Assembly (NCBI RefSeq): GCF_025398035.1
Contig: NZ_CP104558.1
Location: forward strand, 1,550,001 to 1,614,000
Origin: Rossellomorea vietnamensis
GTDB lineage: Bacteria > Bacillota > Bacilli > Bacillales > Bacillaceae_B
Length of the DNA stretch: 64,000 nt
Reading direction: 5' to 3'
How positions within the stretch are numbered: position 1 is the stretch's first letter; every line of letters starts with the position of its first letter. The notes under the pieces are model-generated. The model was not told where the DNA came from, ran no database searches, and saw only the letters and a program-made list of their open reading frames with translations. Positions 19,268 to 26,316 of the stretch are shown here, in pieces. The translations under genes and the position numbers were made by a program.

Positions 19268-19562
19268 AAGAAAAGCGCAAGCGGCTTGGTCAGACCCGAC
19301 AAGCATTTCCGAGCAAGCAGATGAGGGCGCTCTTTGCCCTCAACTGCTTGATTGGAAATGACCTCGAGGGACTAGGAGTCGGAGCTGGACAATAAGAAAA
19401 GCGGAGGGGCTTTGCCCAGAGGCGACAAGCATAAGGCAAGTCCACCGGAAAGGCGCTCTTTGCCTTTTTGGTGGGCTGGACTTATGACCTCGAGCCTCTA
19501 AGCCCCGGAGCTGGACAATAAGAAAAGCGCAAGCGGCTTGGTCAGCACCGACAAGCATAAGA
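19268..19562 (+). repeat. Tandem array of family 2 repeats (two full units and one truncated)
   Basis: Units start at about 19268, 19394 and 19520 with AAGAAAAGCG and end in CGGAGCTGGACAAT. Unit 1 has inner arms CATTTCC...GGAAATG; unit 2 has CATAAG...CTTATG with different inner stem sequences, yet both retain the loop GGCGCTCTTTGCC. Unit 3 stops at GACAAGCATAAG, directly in front of the ribosome site of the next gene. Confidence 0.88.
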
Positions 19563-19576
19563 AAGGATGATTAAAC

Positions 19577-20248
19577 ATGAAGACAGCCATCATCACAGGT
19601 GGAGGCTCAGGCCTCGGGAAAGAATTGGGGAAACTCCTTAGCCAGCAAGGATATCATATCTTCCTACTTGGTCGAACAGAAGACCGTCTAAAGGAAGCAG
19701 GAACAGAAATAGAAAACATAGGCGGGCAGGTATCATTTGCACCATTAGATTTACGCTCCGCTCATGACATTCACCAATTCAGCAGGAATCACCTTAATGA
19801 TTATAATGTTGAATTACTCATACATAACGCAGGCGTAGGCTATTTCGGTCCTTTCGAGGAGTCAAATGACGATGAATTAATCACTATGTTTGAAACCAAT
19901 GCCCTTGGACCAATCCGGTTAACGAAGGCAATGCTGCCTAAATTGGCGCAGGAAAGCACAATCATCAATATCATTTCTACAGCCGGCCTCAGAGGAAAGA
20001 AAAACGAGTCTTTATATGTAGCAAGCAAGTTCGCCCTAAGAGGATTCGGGGAAAGCCTTCAAAAGGAATATGAAGGCTCGAACCTTCGCATCGTGAATGC
20101 TTATATGGGTGGAATGGATACTCCATTTTGGGAAAACAGTGACCATATCAGTGACCCGTCAAGACTCCGCTCTCCTAAAGAAGTAGCGGAGACGATCGTA
20201 AATGAATATCAGGAAAAAGATGAAATCGTCATCGAATCAAAAAAATAA
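19577..20248 (+). CDS. Short-chain dehydrogenase/reductase
   Basis: A 223-residue classical SDR: cofactor loop TGGGSGLGKE near residue 7, NAG motif in LIHNAGVGYFGP, catalytic Ser in NIISTAGL and Tyr-X3-Lys in YVASKFALRGF. An Arg after the second strand (LGRTEDR) suggests NADPH. It is short at the C-terminus, like bacterial 3-oxoacyl reductase relatives. ATG 19577 uses GAAAGGA, which lies at the truncated end of the repeat array. Substrate unknown. The IS1182-type element begins 7 bp after its stop. Confidence 0.85.
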   Translation: MKTAIITGGGSGLGKELGKLLSQQGYHIFLLGRTEDRLKEAGTEIENIGGQVSFAPLDLRSAHDIHQFSRNHLNDYNVELLIHNAGVGYFGPFEESNDDELITMFETNALGPIRLTKAMLPKLAQESTIINIISTAGLRGKKNESLYVASKFALRGFGESLQKEYEGSNLRIVNAYMGGMDTPFWENSDHISDPSRLRSPKEVAETIVNEYQEKDEIVIESKK

Positions 20249-20288
20249 ACAGCAAAGAGGTTGGGACAAAAACCTCCTCTGAAATGAA

Positions 20289-20331
20289 AAAGCCGGTGAA
20301 ATTTTACAACAAGTAAAATTTCACCGGCTTT
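20289..20331 (+). terminator. Left internal hairpin of the IS
   Basis: AAAGCCGGTGAAATTTTAC pairs perfectly with its complement around AACAA and is followed by a T-rich stretch; it can stop transcription coming from the SDR gene before it enters the transposase. Confidence 0.75.
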
Positions 20332-20412
20332 GATTATTTTTAAATTAAAATAAGGACCTCTTCTGATAAAATAAAGTTACCACACAAAATCTCATCGGAA
20401 AGAAGGGTCCTT

Positions 20413-21981
20413 ATGTTCAAAGATTATACCATGAATCAGATCGTTTTGCCTTTAGATTTAGAAATGAAATTACAAGAAAACGATATTGCCATCCATGTCC
20501 ATCATTTAGTTGAAAGTATCCCTCATAAAGTGTTCGAACCATTTCTTCGAAATGAAGGGTGTCCCGCCTACCATCCTCGCATGATGCTTAAGATTATCTT
20601 ATGTGCGTATTCACAATCGGTCTTTTCAGGACGCAAAATTGAAGCACTTTTAAAAGATAGTATTCGTATGATGTGGCTAGCACAAGGATATGAACCAAGT
20701 TATCGAACCATTAACCGATTCCGTGTTCAACCCGAAGTGAAAGAAGTCATTCGCGAATGTTTCGTCCAATTTCGGTGCCAATTGGTGGAAGAAAAACTGA
20801 TTGATCAAGAAGCGATATTTATTGATGGCACAAAGATTGAAGCGAATGCCAATAAATTCACTTTTGTATGGAAGAAATCCATTGAAAGATACCATGCAAG
20901 TTTAATTGAAAAATCAAATGAGCTATACACTGAACTTCTAAAAAGTGAAATCATACCTGAAATAGAACGGGAAACCTCTGAACAATTGTCTGTGGAAGAA
21001 CTCGCTCAAATGGTTCAAAAAGTAGACGAAGTCGTAACCAAATTTGATAAACAGATTGAAGCTACCTCGGACATTCCGAGACGAAAAGCTTTAAGAGCTG
21101 AACGCAAACATCCAAAACAAGTCCGTAAAAAACTGATTGATTTTATCTCGCGCAAACAGAAATACCAACAAGACTTAGAGACCTTTGGAACACGTAATAG
21201 TTATTCTAAAACAGATACCGATGCGACGTTCATGCGAATGAAAGATGATTATATGAAGAACGGACAATTGAAAGCTGGTTATAATGTACAAATCGCCACG
21301 GAAGGTCAATACACCTTAGCCTATAGCTTGTTTTCAAACCCAACAGATACCCGAACCTTAATTCCATTTCTAGATAGAATTGAGCAAGATTATTTCGAAT
21401 TGCCAAAGCAAATCGTCGCAGATGCGGGTTATGGAAGTGAACAAAATTATAACGATATCCTTTCCAATAGAAAACGAGAAGCACTTATTACGTATAACTG
21501 GTATCTAAAGGAACAAAAGAAAAAATATAAACAAAACTTATTTAACCCTGACAACTGGGAGTATGAAAAAGAAACGGATACATATATTTGCCCTAATCAA
21601 AAACGTCTTGAATTTCAGCATTATTCTACTCGCCATGACCGTACAGGCTTTGAACGGAAGTTCAAGATCTATGAGTGCGAAGACTGCTTGGGGTGCCCTT
21701 TTCGTTCATCATGTACCAAAGCAAAAGAAGGCAATAATCGAAAACTGATGGTGAATGAAAAGTGGGAGCAGCAAAAAGAATATGTAAGATCGAAGCTTTC
21801 AGAGGAGAAAACAGGAGCCATCTATCGAAAACGTAAAATCGATGTGGAGCCAGTTTTTGGATTCTTGAAGGCTAATTTGCGTTTCACTCGATTTTCCGTA
21901 CGAGGAAAATCGAAGGTTGAAAATGAAATGGGAATCGCGTTAATGGCAGTGAATTTGAGAAAATTCATTGCCAACAACTAA
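20413..21981 (+). CDS. IS1182-family transposase
   Basis: 522 residues with the N-terminal DUF772-like part (FLRNEGCPAYHPRMMLKIILCAYSQSVFSGRKIE), a charged helical middle, and the DDE catalytic core: first Asp in IFIDGTKIEAN, second in IVADAGYGSEQNY, and Glu in KRKIDVEPVFGFLKANLRF. A four-Cys cluster (YECEDCLGCPFRSSC) lies before the final Glu, as in this family. The frame is uninterrupted, so the enzyme may be active. It starts ATG 20413 soon after AAGAAGGG. Confidence 0.95.
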   Translation: MFKDYTMNQIVLPLDLEMKLQENDIAIHVHHLVESIPHKVFEPFLRNEGCPAYHPRMMLKIILCAYSQSVFSGRKIEALLKDSIRMMWLAQGYEPSYRTINRFRVQPEVKEVIRECFVQFRCQLVEEKLIDQEAIFIDGTKIEANANKFTFVWKKSIERYHASLIEKSNELYTELLKSEIIPEIERETSEQLSVEELAQMVQKVDEVVTKFDKQIEATSDIPRRKALRAERKHPKQVRKKLIDFISRKQKYQQDLETFGTRNSYSKTDTDATFMRMKDDYMKNGQLKAGYNVQIATEGQYTLAYSLFSNPTDTRTLIPFLDRIEQDYFELPKQIVADAGYGSEQNYNDILSNRKREALITYNWYLKEQKKKYKQNLFNPDNWEYEKETDTYICPNQKRLEFQHYSTRHDRTGFERKFKIYECEDCLGCPFRSSCTKAKEGNNRKLMVNEKWEQQKEYVRSKLSEEKTGAIYRKRKIDVEPVFGFLKANLRFTRFSVRGKSKVENEMGIALMAVNLRKFIANN

Positions 21982-22008
21982 TCTTCAGATGAATTTACAC
22001 GAGAAAAT

Positions 22009-22048
22009 AAAAAAGGTGAATTTGAGCACGCTCAAATTCACCTTTTTT
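22009..22048. terminator. Right internal hairpin of the IS
   Basis: AAAAAAGGTGAATTTGAGC and its exact complement are separated by 2 nt, with T-runs on both strands. It ends the transposase transcript and can block the convergent gene. Confidence 0.85.
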
Positions 22049-22083
22049 TCAGTTAGAAACTAGTTTTGTCCCAGCCTCTTGAT

Positions 22084-22497
22084 TTAAGGAGCAAACGGGA
22101 AAAACATAAAGGCCACGAAAAATAATAGCATAGGGACTAAAAACAATGCGAATACGTCAATGACCACGACAAAGGCGACCCATACCCAGCGGATGCCATC
22201 CTTTCGTTTTAAAAACTGCTGAATCATCCTGATATTGACCAGGATCAAGAAGATTGCCACTCCGAGAAGAAAGAATGGCACGACCCATTTTCCCATATCC
22301 TCAGCAAATCCCTGGTTGTACCACTCCTGCCTGCCTAATGAATAGTAGTCCGTTTGCACTTTTATAATCAATTCACCGATGAGAAATAAGAGGGCAGTAC
22401 CAATCACTATTCCTCCAGTGTAAAGCTTGAATTTTCTCCCTGTCCCAATGATAAGCGGCAGGGTAACAACAATAAACAGGATCGTAACTATCTCCAC
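22084..22497 (-). CDS. Four-helix membrane protein, unknown
   Basis: 137 residues, very hydrophobic, with four predicted membrane segments (about 2-20, 28-47, 70-90 and 102-130) and a short charged loop (KFLKRKDGIRW) between the last two. Start is GTG 22497 after GGGAGAG. It is 40 bp downstream of recX on the same strand and may share its transcript. I do not recognise the family. Its 3' spacer has been filled by the IS. Confidence 0.7.
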   Translation of the reverse strand: MEIVTILFIVVTLPLIIGTGRKFKLYTGGIVIGTALLFLIGELIIKVQTDYYSLGRQEWYNQGFAEDMGKWVVPFFLLGVAIFLILVNIRMIQQFLKRKDGIRWVWVAFVVVIDVFALFLVPMLLFFVAFMFFPFAP

Positions 22498-22537
22498 TGA
22501 ACTCTCCCTTTCCCCATCCCTTTAGTGATGAAAAAAA

Positions 22538-23344
22538 TCACTCTTCATTTTCTTTTAATTCTTCCAACAGCCTTTCAATGTCTTCCATTGAAAATCCTTT
22601 TCGATACAACGTTTGCTTCATTTTCTGTACATACTCATATCCATCGTATTTTGAACTGAGCTTTCTGTGAGCCTTCAGCCCCTGATGATAAACCGCATCC
22701 CATCTCTCATCATCATCCCGTTCGGATTCGACGGTTTCCCATACGATTTTCATGACTGAGCCAGGATACCCTTTCCTCATCATGTTTTGTTCAATCTTTT
22801 GCTTGGCAATCATCTTGGAATCTTTCCGATATTTATGAAGGAGCTTTTCTGTCAGGGCGACCGCTTTGTCTACCTGCTTTTCTTGTGTGAAAGCGGCGAG
22901 GGCTTCTTCAATATGGGAATCCCCTACACCCTTTCTTCTCAATTCCCCCCGGATCCAAGTCGGCCCCTTGTCACCCGTATTCATCTGGGTACCGACAAAC
23001 GCGTGGGCGAATTCTAAATCATTGATGTATTTAATCTCATTTAATTTATGAATGACTTCCTGGATGACCCCTTCCTCCGGGTCCCCTTCCTCGAGGTGAT
23101 CACGGATTTCCTTTTCCGTTCTCATCCGGTAGGCCAGATACTGAATGGCTTTATTAAATGCTTTTTTTACATCGTCTTCATATTGAAGCTCTGAAATCTC
23201 GAGCTCATCCACCTCCAGCCCTTTTCTGAGCTGAAACTTGGCAAGAACCGCTTCATCCACACTGAAAGAATATTTTCCATCTATAAATAAATTGTAACGC
23301 TCATCGTTCTTCACTTGCTTCGTTATTTTCGTAATCTTACCCAT
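22538..23344 (-). CDS. recX: Regulatory protein RecX
   Basis: 268 residues from ATG 23344 (GGAGG 8 bp upstream); a GTG three codons earlier would overlap the ribosome site. The RecX tandem helical repeats are present: DVKKAFNKAIQYLAYRMRTEKEIRDHL, then EEVIHKLNEIKYINDLEFAHAFVG and GPTWIRGELRRKGVGDSHIEEAL. Length about 265 is usual for Bacillus RecX. It modulates RecA filament assembly. Divergent from yfhF as in B. subtilis. Confidence 0.93.
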   Translation of the reverse strand: MGKITKITKQVKNDERYNLFIDGKYSFSVDEAVLAKFQLRKGLEVDELEISELQYEDDVKKAFNKAIQYLAYRMRTEKEIRDHLEEGDPEEGVIQEVIHKLNEIKYINDLEFAHAFVGTQMNTGDKGPTWIRGELRRKGVGDSHIEEALAAFTQEKQVDKAVALTEKLLHKYRKDSKMIAKQKIEQNMMRKGYPGSVMKIVWETVESERDDDERWDAVYHQGLKAHRKLSSKYDGYEYVQKMKQTLYRKGFSMEDIERLLEELKENEE

Positions 23345-23435
23345 ATTTTCCACCTCCTTTTAATCCTAACACATTCAACATATGTTTTTTATTCTGAAGA
23401 TAGGTAAAATAATAAGTATAACTGGAGGGATGATG

Positions 23436-24341
23436 ATGAAGATTGCCATAACAGGTGGAACAGGTTTTGTCGGTCAGGCTCTGACAGAGGAACTTCTCAA
23501 ACACCAGCATGAAGTGATGATCCTGACCCGAAGTCCGGATAAATATGATGCTCGGCCAGGTGTGACGTATGTGAAATGGCTTTCCGATGGGGCAAGACCC
23601 GAAGAGGAGCTCGAAGGAATTCACGCCTTCATCAATCTTGCGGGAGAGTCCATCAATAGCGGAAGATGGACAGAGGAACGGAAGAAACGGATCATCAACA
23701 GCCGAATCAACTCAACCCGGGAAGTCATCAATATCATAAAAGCATTGAAAGACAAGCCTGCCTGCCTTATCAACGCAAGCGCAATCGGCTATTACCCTTC
23801 TTCCAAGACGAATACGTATACGGAAGCCTCAACCGAGACAGCTGACAATTTCCTCGGGGAAACCGTTCAAATATGGGAAAAGGAAGCAGCCAGAGCCAAA
23901 CAAATAGGCATACGGGTAGCCTATACGCGATTCGGCATCATTCTCGGCAAGGAGGAAGGCGCCCTTCCACGGATTGCCCTTCCCTATAAAATGTTTGTCG
24001 GGGGCACTGTCGGTTCTGGGGAGCAGTGGATGTCATGGGTTCACATCAAGGATATCGCAAGAGCCGTGCATTTTGTAGCCGAAACAGAGGGGATTGCAGG
24101 ACCTGTTAATGTCACCGCTCCTTCTCCCGTTACTATGAAAGAATTCGGAAAAACACTCGGGACGGTCCTTGGCAGGCCACACTGGATACCAGTCCCTTCC
24201 CTTGCTTTAAAAGTGGCGATGGGTGAAATGAGCGCACTCGTATTGGAAGGACAAAAAGTCTTACCGGCTGTCCTCTCAGAACACGGTTTTCAATTTCAAT
24301 ATCCGGATTTGAAAAGTGCCCTCATTGATATTTATCAGTAA
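23436..24341 (+). CDS. yfhF: NAD-dependent epimerase-like protein (TIGR01777, YfhF)
   Basis: About 302 residues. Of three successive ATG codons the third (23436) is 6 bp from GGAGGG and gives MKIAITGGTGFVGQALTEEL, the nucleotide-binding loop of extended SDRs. Further motifs: HAFINLAGESINSGRWTEERK, NASAIGYYP, and GEQWMSWVHIKDIARAV, all diagnostic of the TIGR01777/SDR39U1 family. The C-terminal DUF1731 part contains ALVLEGQKVLPAVLSEHGFQF. Substrate unknown. Confidence 0.92.
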   Translation: MKIAITGGTGFVGQALTEELLKHQHEVMILTRSPDKYDARPGVTYVKWLSDGARPEEELEGIHAFINLAGESINSGRWTEERKKRIINSRINSTREVINIIKALKDKPACLINASAIGYYPSSKTNTYTEASTETADNFLGETVQIWEKEAARAKQIGIRVAYTRFGIILGKEEGALPRIALPYKMFVGGTVGSGEQWMSWVHIKDIARAVHFVAETEGIAGPVNVTAPSPVTMKEFGKTLGTVLGRPHWIPVPSLALKVAMGEMSALVLEGQKVLPAVLSEHGFQFQYPDLKSALIDIYQ

Positions 24342-24412
24342 GTCACAGGTATGTCCCTTCCTTTTCACGGCAAAAATAGAAATAATCTTGAAAAGAAGGG
24401 ATGTACATAGAA

Positions 24413-24538
24413 ATGGATAATAAGAAAAAGAAAGACAAAAACAAGTCGGTTCTATCAAGTGCTCAGGAAGTCACGTACTCAAGGGAGTTCAAAGCAGCAG
24501 ATCGTGCAGGCGGTTTCAGTTCCAAAGCCCACAGGTAG
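24413..24538 (+). CDS. yfhE: YfhE-like small protein
   Basis: 41 residues, Lys-rich at the start (MDNKKKKDKNKS) and ending SREFKAADRAGGFSSKAHR; the AQEV...EFKAADRAGGF pattern is that of the YfhE family. An in-frame ATG at 24401 touches the AAGGG site, so the ATG at 24413 is preferred, although the spacing is long. It lies between yfhF and yfhD as in B. subtilis. Function unknown. Confidence 0.7.
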   Translation: MDNKKKKDKNKSVLSSAQEVTYSREFKAADRAGGFSSKAHR

Positions 24539-24580
24539 ACAATTATTACCTAACTAAAAGCCCTTACTTTGAAGAAAGAT

Positions 24581-24620
24581 AAAGGTACAGGTCCCACAGG
24601 ATCCTGTACCTTTATTTTTT
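24581..24620 (+). terminator. Terminator of yfhE
   Basis: AAAGGTACAGG pairs with CCTGTACCTTT, followed by ATTTTTT. Confidence 0.88.
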
Positions 24621-24641
24621 AACCAAAAGGGGATGTTGATA

Positions 24642-24827
24642 TTGGGAAGATCACGCGGCCATAGCAAAAGAGGAAATAAAAACAGCCTGCCACAAACACC
24701 CGCTCAGCTCAAATCTGATGGTGTTGACGAAGAGTTCTCACGAGAACTTGCCGATCAGGCAGATATGGAAGCACAAGCCCGTGCGAACGCTGCAAACCAG
24801 CGTGCACGGGTGAAGAAAAACCAATAG
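24642..24827 (+). CDS. yfhD: YfhD-like small protein
   Basis: 61 residues read from TTG 24642 (MGRSRGHSKRGNKNSLPQTP), 9 bp after AGGGG; an upstream in-frame ATG at 24633 abuts that site. The family block KSDGVDEEFSRELADQADMEAQARANAANQRA is clear. Basic start and acidic middle, no membrane segment. Function unknown; usually found among sporulation genes. Confidence 0.82.
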   Translation: MGRSRGHSKRGNKNSLPQTPAQLKSDGVDEEFSRELADQADMEAQARANAANQRARVKKNQ

Positions 24828-24871
24828 TGAATCCCGTTCGTTAAAAAGCCGGGTTTGAGGAATTCAGCTTT

Positions 24872-24905
24872 AAAGAGCCCCACGCTGTGACAGCATGGGG
24901 CTCTT
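24872..24905. terminator. Bidirectional terminator yfhD/doxX
   Basis: AAGAGCCCCA and TGGGGCTCTT form the outer stem and GCTGT/ACAGC extends it, between two convergent genes. Confidence 0.82.
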
Positions 24906-24919
24906 CATATCCAAAACGT

Positions 24920-25420
24920 TCACACCACAATCGGCTTCTTGTGCTTTTTGTCATGTTGAGTGATCATCTGTTTGAAGTAGGGAATCATCCAATGGTCGGC
25001 TCCCCAGTAGTAGGCGCCTCTACCTGTGAAAAGAAGAATGATGGCCGCTGTGTAAAGGATGGGGTTCGTGCTGACAGTCCCTGCCAGTAAGAAATTCAGG
25101 TTCATAAATGCACCTGCGAGAAGGGCCGGCAGAGTCATGAAGCCGACAATCAGCCCTACCCCTACCAACATTTCTCCCCAAGGAATCAAGACATTGAACA
25201 GTTCTACGTTCGGCAAAGCGAATCCTTTCAAGAATTCTGCATACCATCCTTGTACGGCTGGATGGTCACCTGTAGCATTAGCCAAAGCCCCCTGCAAAAA
25301 GCCGCTTGCATCAAAACCGTCATTCACCTTATGCCACCCAGCTTCAAGCCACTGAACTCCCAACCAAATTCTCAACACTGTCCAAACCGCGCTCACTTTT
25401 TGATTTTCCCACCATCTCAT
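24920..25420 (-). CDS. DoxX family membrane protein
   Basis: 166 residues with four membrane segments. The N-terminal block TVLRIWLGVQWLEAGWHKVNDGFDASGFLQGAL and LIPWGEMLVGVGLIVG are DoxX hallmarks; related proteins form the small subunit of thiosulfate:quinone oxidoreductase or act with SodA and thiol partners in redox stress. C-terminus is basic (HDKKHKKP). ATG 25420 follows AAGGAGA. It is monocistronic and preceded by two Rex/Fnr-like palindromes, which suggests expression when the NADH/NAD ratio is high or oxygen is low. Confidence 0.88.
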   Translation of the reverse strand: MRWWENQKVSAVWTVLRIWLGVQWLEAGWHKVNDGFDASGFLQGALANATGDHPAVQGWYAEFLKGFALPNVELFNVLIPWGEMLVGVGLIVGFMTLPALLAGAFMNLNFLLAGTVSTNPILYTAAIILLFTGRGAYYWGADHWMIPYFKQMITQHDKKHKKPIVV

Positions 25421-25449
25421 GATGGATCATCTCCTTTTGGATGTATAGT

Positions 25450-25467
25450 TTGTGAAAATATTCACAA
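25450..25467 (-). promoter_or_regulatory. Perfect Rex/Fnr-like operator upstream of doxX (site 1)
   Basis: TTGTGAAAATATTCACAA is an exact inverted repeat and fits the Rex consensus TTGTGAA-N4-TTCACAA without mismatch; the core also fits the Fnr/CRP pattern TGTGA-N6-TCACA. It lies 30 bp before the doxX start, where a repressor would cover the promoter or leader. Confidence 0.75.
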
Positions 25468-25511
25468 ATATAATTGCATTAAGATGACCTGTTGTGATTT
25501 ATATCGTGTTA

Positions 25512-25529
25512 TTGTGAAATGTTTCACAT
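25512..25529 (-). promoter_or_regulatory. Second Rex/Fnr-like operator (site 2)
   Basis: TTGTGAAATGTTTCACAT matches the Rex consensus at 13 of 14 fixed positions and TGTGA-N6-TCACA exactly. Its centre is 62 bp from that of site 1, about six helical turns. Confidence 0.68.
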
Positions 25530-25755
25530 GTTCTTTACACTCTTAATATACCTCTTCTCCCCCCTTAATACAATAGGCTTTCGTGTCGTTCACAAAGGTG
25601 TCAAAATCCTGGAATTTAGGAAGAGTTCAGCTGCTGAAATAGAAGCAAAAATCAGCAGCTGAATTACCTTTCTTATTTGACTGTTAAAGTTCAGCCAATC
25701 TTCACCTGTCAAAAATCAACGGAATTTTAACAGGTGAACAAGCGGGCCGCTGTAG
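25530..25755. other. Noncoding spacer with two inverted repeats
   Basis: No gene is supportable. TTCAGCTGCTGA (25626-25637) and its exact complement (25652-25663) form a 12-bp-arm hairpin. TTCACCTGT (25701-25709) and ACAGGTGAA (25730-25738) form a second one beside the stop of the VOC gene, with AAAA/TTTT extending it. Neither has a good T-run; they may stabilise or weakly terminate the VOC transcript. Confidence 0.55.
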
Positions 25756-26097
25756 TTAACGCTCTCTACTCAAATCAATGATCCGGATTAAATTTTCACT
25801 ATCATCTTGATAGATGGCATATCTTCCTGGGGGAATATCACATGGAGTTTTAATGAAATGGAGCTTTTCCTGATGATGTTCATAATATTCATCTACGCTG
25901 TCTACGATAAAAATTCCGCCTGGTCCTAATTCAGGCTCATCATTTTCAATCATTAGTTGAACATCCGTTCCCGGCAGCCTAAGGGCAATGGTATGATCTC
26001 CTTCTCTCCAAGCCTCTTCAAACCCTAATGTGTCTCGATAATAAATAAGGGATTTCTTTAAATCTGTTACAGGATGACATAGAAAAGCCAGTTTCAT
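25756..26097 (-). CDS. VOC family (glyoxalase/bleomycin-resistance fold) protein
   Basis: 113 residues from ATG 26097 (GGTGGAG in front). A single betaalphabetabetabeta-type module pair: MKLAFLCHPVTDLKKSLIYYRDTLGFEEAWREGDHTIALRLPG, then GGIFIVDSVDEYYEHHQEKLHF and GRYAIYQDDSENLIRIIDLS. The His8 and Glu-type metal positions are partly present. Could be an antibiotic-binding or isomerase protein; the sequence does not decide. Inverted repeat GTATAAC-N8-GTTATAC (26143-26164) lies upstream. Confidence 0.8.
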   Translation of the reverse strand: MKLAFLCHPVTDLKKSLIYYRDTLGFEEAWREGDHTIALRLPGTDVQLMIENDEPELGPGGIFIVDSVDEYYEHHQEKLHFIKTPCDIPPGRYAIYQDDSENLIRIIDLSRER

Positions 26098-26142
26098 ATA
26101 CTCCACCTCAATTGATATTTTTACCAAAACCTAACTTGGTTT

Positions 26143-26164
26143 GTATAACGTAACATAGTTATAC
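26143..26164 (-). promoter_or_regulatory. Inverted repeat upstream of the VOC gene
   Basis: GTATAAC and GTTATAC are exact complements 8 bp apart, 46 bp before the start; possibly an operator. The regulator is unknown. Confidence 0.35.
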
Positions 26165-26316
26165 ATCGCTTATGTTGCAATAAATCCCGTACGCATTAAC
26201 TTTACCATAAAAACCCAAATACAACCCGCTATTTTTTGATAATACAAAAACCGAAACTTTCTAATTTCCCACACGTATTACATAATAGAGACAGATATCC
26301 GTTTACGGGGGATGAA

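Larger units (their letters stand above)
20255..22080 (+). mobile_element. IS1182-family insertion sequence, apparently intact
   Basis: About 1826 bp bounded by inverted ends AAGAGG(T/C)TGGGACAAAA (20255-20271 and the complement at 22064-22080, one mismatch). It contains one full transposase gene. Both ends carry strong internal hairpins. Only 6 bp separate it from the SDR stop and 3 bp from the convergent downstream gene, so it occupies almost the whole spacer. I could not identify a target duplication. Confidence 0.9.

Noticed and set aside
19268-19562. Tandem repeats as a possible CRISPR array
   Set aside because: Units are about 126 bp with internal hairpins and no uniform spacers, and no cas genes are present.
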